Source: Cylindrodendrum hubeiense
Lineage: Eukaryota; Ascomycota; Sordariomycetes; Hypocreales; Nectriaceae
NCBI GenBank assembly: GCA_014621425.1
Contig: JAANBB010000068.1
Coordinates: 62,001 to 126,000 of the forward strand
DNA: 64,000 bases
Direction: 5' to 3'
Shown: positions 62,300 through 64,000 of the stretch, piece by piece
How positions within the stretch are numbered: position 1 is the first letter of the stretch
Layout of the letters: the number at the start of each line of letters is the position of its first letter
The notes under the pieces: model-generated
The model's database searches: none
What the model was told of the DNA's origin: nothing
Seen by the model: the letters and a program-made list of their open reading frames with translations, nothing else
Position numbers and translations under genes: made by a program

Positions 62300-64000
62300 A
62301 GCACGACTCGTGAAAGAAGACGATATGCAGCAAAATGACGAAGGGTGCTGCCTCATTGCCAGGACCGCGGGGATTTTCCATGGTGGTGTCGATGGCCTCC
62401 CTCTGCATGTCTGTGGGCAGAGATCGACAGGCATGTGTTACATCAAGCTAAATCTGAACATTTGGCCGACATCCCGTCCAGAAGCACGTTTCCTAATTTC
62501 TCATCACATCCTCCGGCAGGCACTTGGTGCATCGCCCAGCAAGCTGGGGTACCAATCTCACATCAAATCCTCCAGCACCTCGCCCGATTCGTACATTTTT
62601 TCGGGTTACCAGTTTCTGCTCTGAAAATGGCAATCCCACCACAGCCTACACCTTTTCCTTACCCGCTACAACGGCACAAAATGTGATTCGTCACATCCCC
62701 GTCGCCCATGCTACAGAGTCTGGGCCGAGTCCAATGCTCCCTCTCCCGTTGCAGGTGAACCGCTGACGGAGGCGGCGGCGGCGACGCAACGGTGAGGGTG
62801 ACGGGAAACGACGCTGCGGTGCCAAAATACTTGATTTTCTTCATTTCATGTGCCTGCCGCGTTACACACATCTCGGTTTGCGGCTTCATAAAGTCGGGCC
62901 CGAGCACCTGGCGCCGGCGGCAGCATGCGTTGGGCGGTTCCCAGCCGAGTGCTTGACTGTCCGGGGTTACTCCACACGAAGCTGCAGAGCAACCTGCTTC
63001 ACATGTACCGGCTGTGACGCCTATACTACATGGCGCGTGCTATATCGGAACGCAGTGTTCAGGGACTCACTCGTGCATGCATACAAGGGCTCTCCAGGAC
63101 GTCCAGATATCCAACGATGGCTGCTCCGTACTACGTAGATGCCCCGGCGGCAGATTAAACTCGGCGCGACGGCGACTCCACCGCGGGCACCGAACGGGAA
63201 CCAATATGACACTTGGGCGGCCTAAGCATTAGGCCTCGATGACGGAAAGCTCTGGCGCCACCGCTGATAAGAGCCGCGGGACGCGAACTGTGGGATGTTG
63301 ATGACGGTGATGATGACACCCAGTGCGAAAGCTCCCCTGGATGGTGTTCCTCGATCGCAACAGCCTGCATGGATACATGCTCTCGGCATCAGCAGCAGAT
63401 TTCCCTAAGGGAACCCCATAACGGGAAGGGGGCGCCTCCGAAAAAGCAAAGAAATCTGTCTCACGGCTTGCCACGGAAATCCGGGGCAAATGCGGAGAAG
63501 ACCAGGGCTGCGGATATGTGTCACAGTACTCAGTCAATCAGTGCAGATTACTACTACTACGTAGCATGTACAGATGTACCTACTAATTATTTACCAGTCT
63601 CCTTCACAACGGGCCAGACCCCTCCTCCCCGCCACAGGACCATTTCCCCACCAAACTGGGATGCTCGCCTCGCCTCACCTGGCCAGGTCAGCCATCCAAT
63701 CATCAGCCTGCATCCGGAAACCGCCGCCTTCCCCAGAGCCTTGTCGCCCTAAAAGAGGGTGACACAGGAGAGAGGCTGACTGGCTAGCCAAGTACAATAA
63801 TAATAACGGAGGTGAGCAACAACGCCACTGCGGTGAGGAAACGGCAGGATGCCGCGCAAGGCTCGTCCAGTGCTGATCGCAAGGGGGCTGCGGCGAACCG
63901 GCTCTCGGTTACGCCTTGGAGAGCTGTGCTGCACGTCATCCTCGCGTTGGTTGAGGGTCACTGATGTGATGGGTGTGCATATGGTGGGAAAGTGTGTGTG

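Larger units (their letters stand above)
56573..64000. other. 7.4 kb region without a recognisable gene
   Basis: This is upstream of the CaMKK-like gene and runs to the window edge. The proximal 700 bp is GT/GA-rich with (TG)n near 57295-57308 and is likely promoter and leader. The rest holds only short, overlapping open frames on both strands, none with family signatures, and several small tandem repeats (59003-59022, 59539-59570, 61652-61689, 62265-62299). No TE-like terminal repeats or tRNA B-box pairs were noticed. A non-coding transcript or a gene with many tiny exons cannot be ruled out. Confidence 0.5.

Overview
The window is nuclear DNA of a filamentous ascomycete (Pezizomycotina, most likely Sordariomycetes and possibly Hypocreales; the order is an inference). 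The evidence is short introns of about 45-100 bp with GTAAGT-like donors, moderately high GC, and fungus-specific families (Dsc3, Ima1, Cdc11/Nud1, fungal KCS1, mS23). I see no rRNA, tRNA, CRISPR array, intact transposon, viral gene or secondary-metabolite cluster. I assembled 19 protein-coding genes by splicing exons by eye. All exon joins keep frame, except in three genes that carry visible lesions.

Layout. 0-7.2 kb is an accessory-looking block: a secreted, probably GPI-anchored cysteine-containing protein, an alpha/beta hydrolase, and a divergent pair of an ACS/Dal5-family MFS permease (-) and a TauD-type 2-oxoglutarate dioxygenase (+). The pair shares a 1.57 kb intergenic region with a TATA-like element about 105 bp upstream of each start codon, an 11-bp tandem repeat and a CACGTG site. 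I read it as a probable sulfonate uptake and desulfonation unit. 7.6-19.9 kb is housekeeping: the inner nuclear membrane protein Ima1, Dsc3 of the Golgi Dsc E3 ligase, the exosome helicase Mtr4, then three mitochondrial genes (cytochrome c oxidase subunit 8, a PPR protein, mitoribosomal mS23) and ALG14. 20.4-23.6 kb holds a six-exon atypical Rho-like GTPase with an in-frame stop, then an FAD-dependent oxidoreductase.

24.4-28.7 kb is the inositol hexakisphosphate kinase KCS1, followed by about 5.5 kb with no credible gene. 34.3-37.5 kb is a long disordered protein of the kind sometimes annotated 'protamine P1'. 38.3-43.8 kb encodes the septation scaffold Cdc11/Nud1, 45.3-48.4 kb a TBC-domain Rab GAP, 48.7-49.6 kb a peroxisomal enoyl-CoA hydratase/isomerase with a C-terminal AKL, 50.3-51.8 kb ALG2, and 52.7-56.6 kb a CaMKK-like kinase. 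The last 7.4 kb holds only short simple repeats and no convincing ORF.

Most unusual points: (1) the Rho-like GTPase with TAG where the family usually has Trp before the DxxG motif, plus Gln for the P-loop Lys; (2) GC-AG introns in two genes; (3) one-base frameshifts in COX8 and in the enoyl-CoA isomerase gene; (4) minimal uORFs, including a stop-start overlap at DSC3 and an overlapping uORF at KCS1; (5) the candidate sulfonate module.
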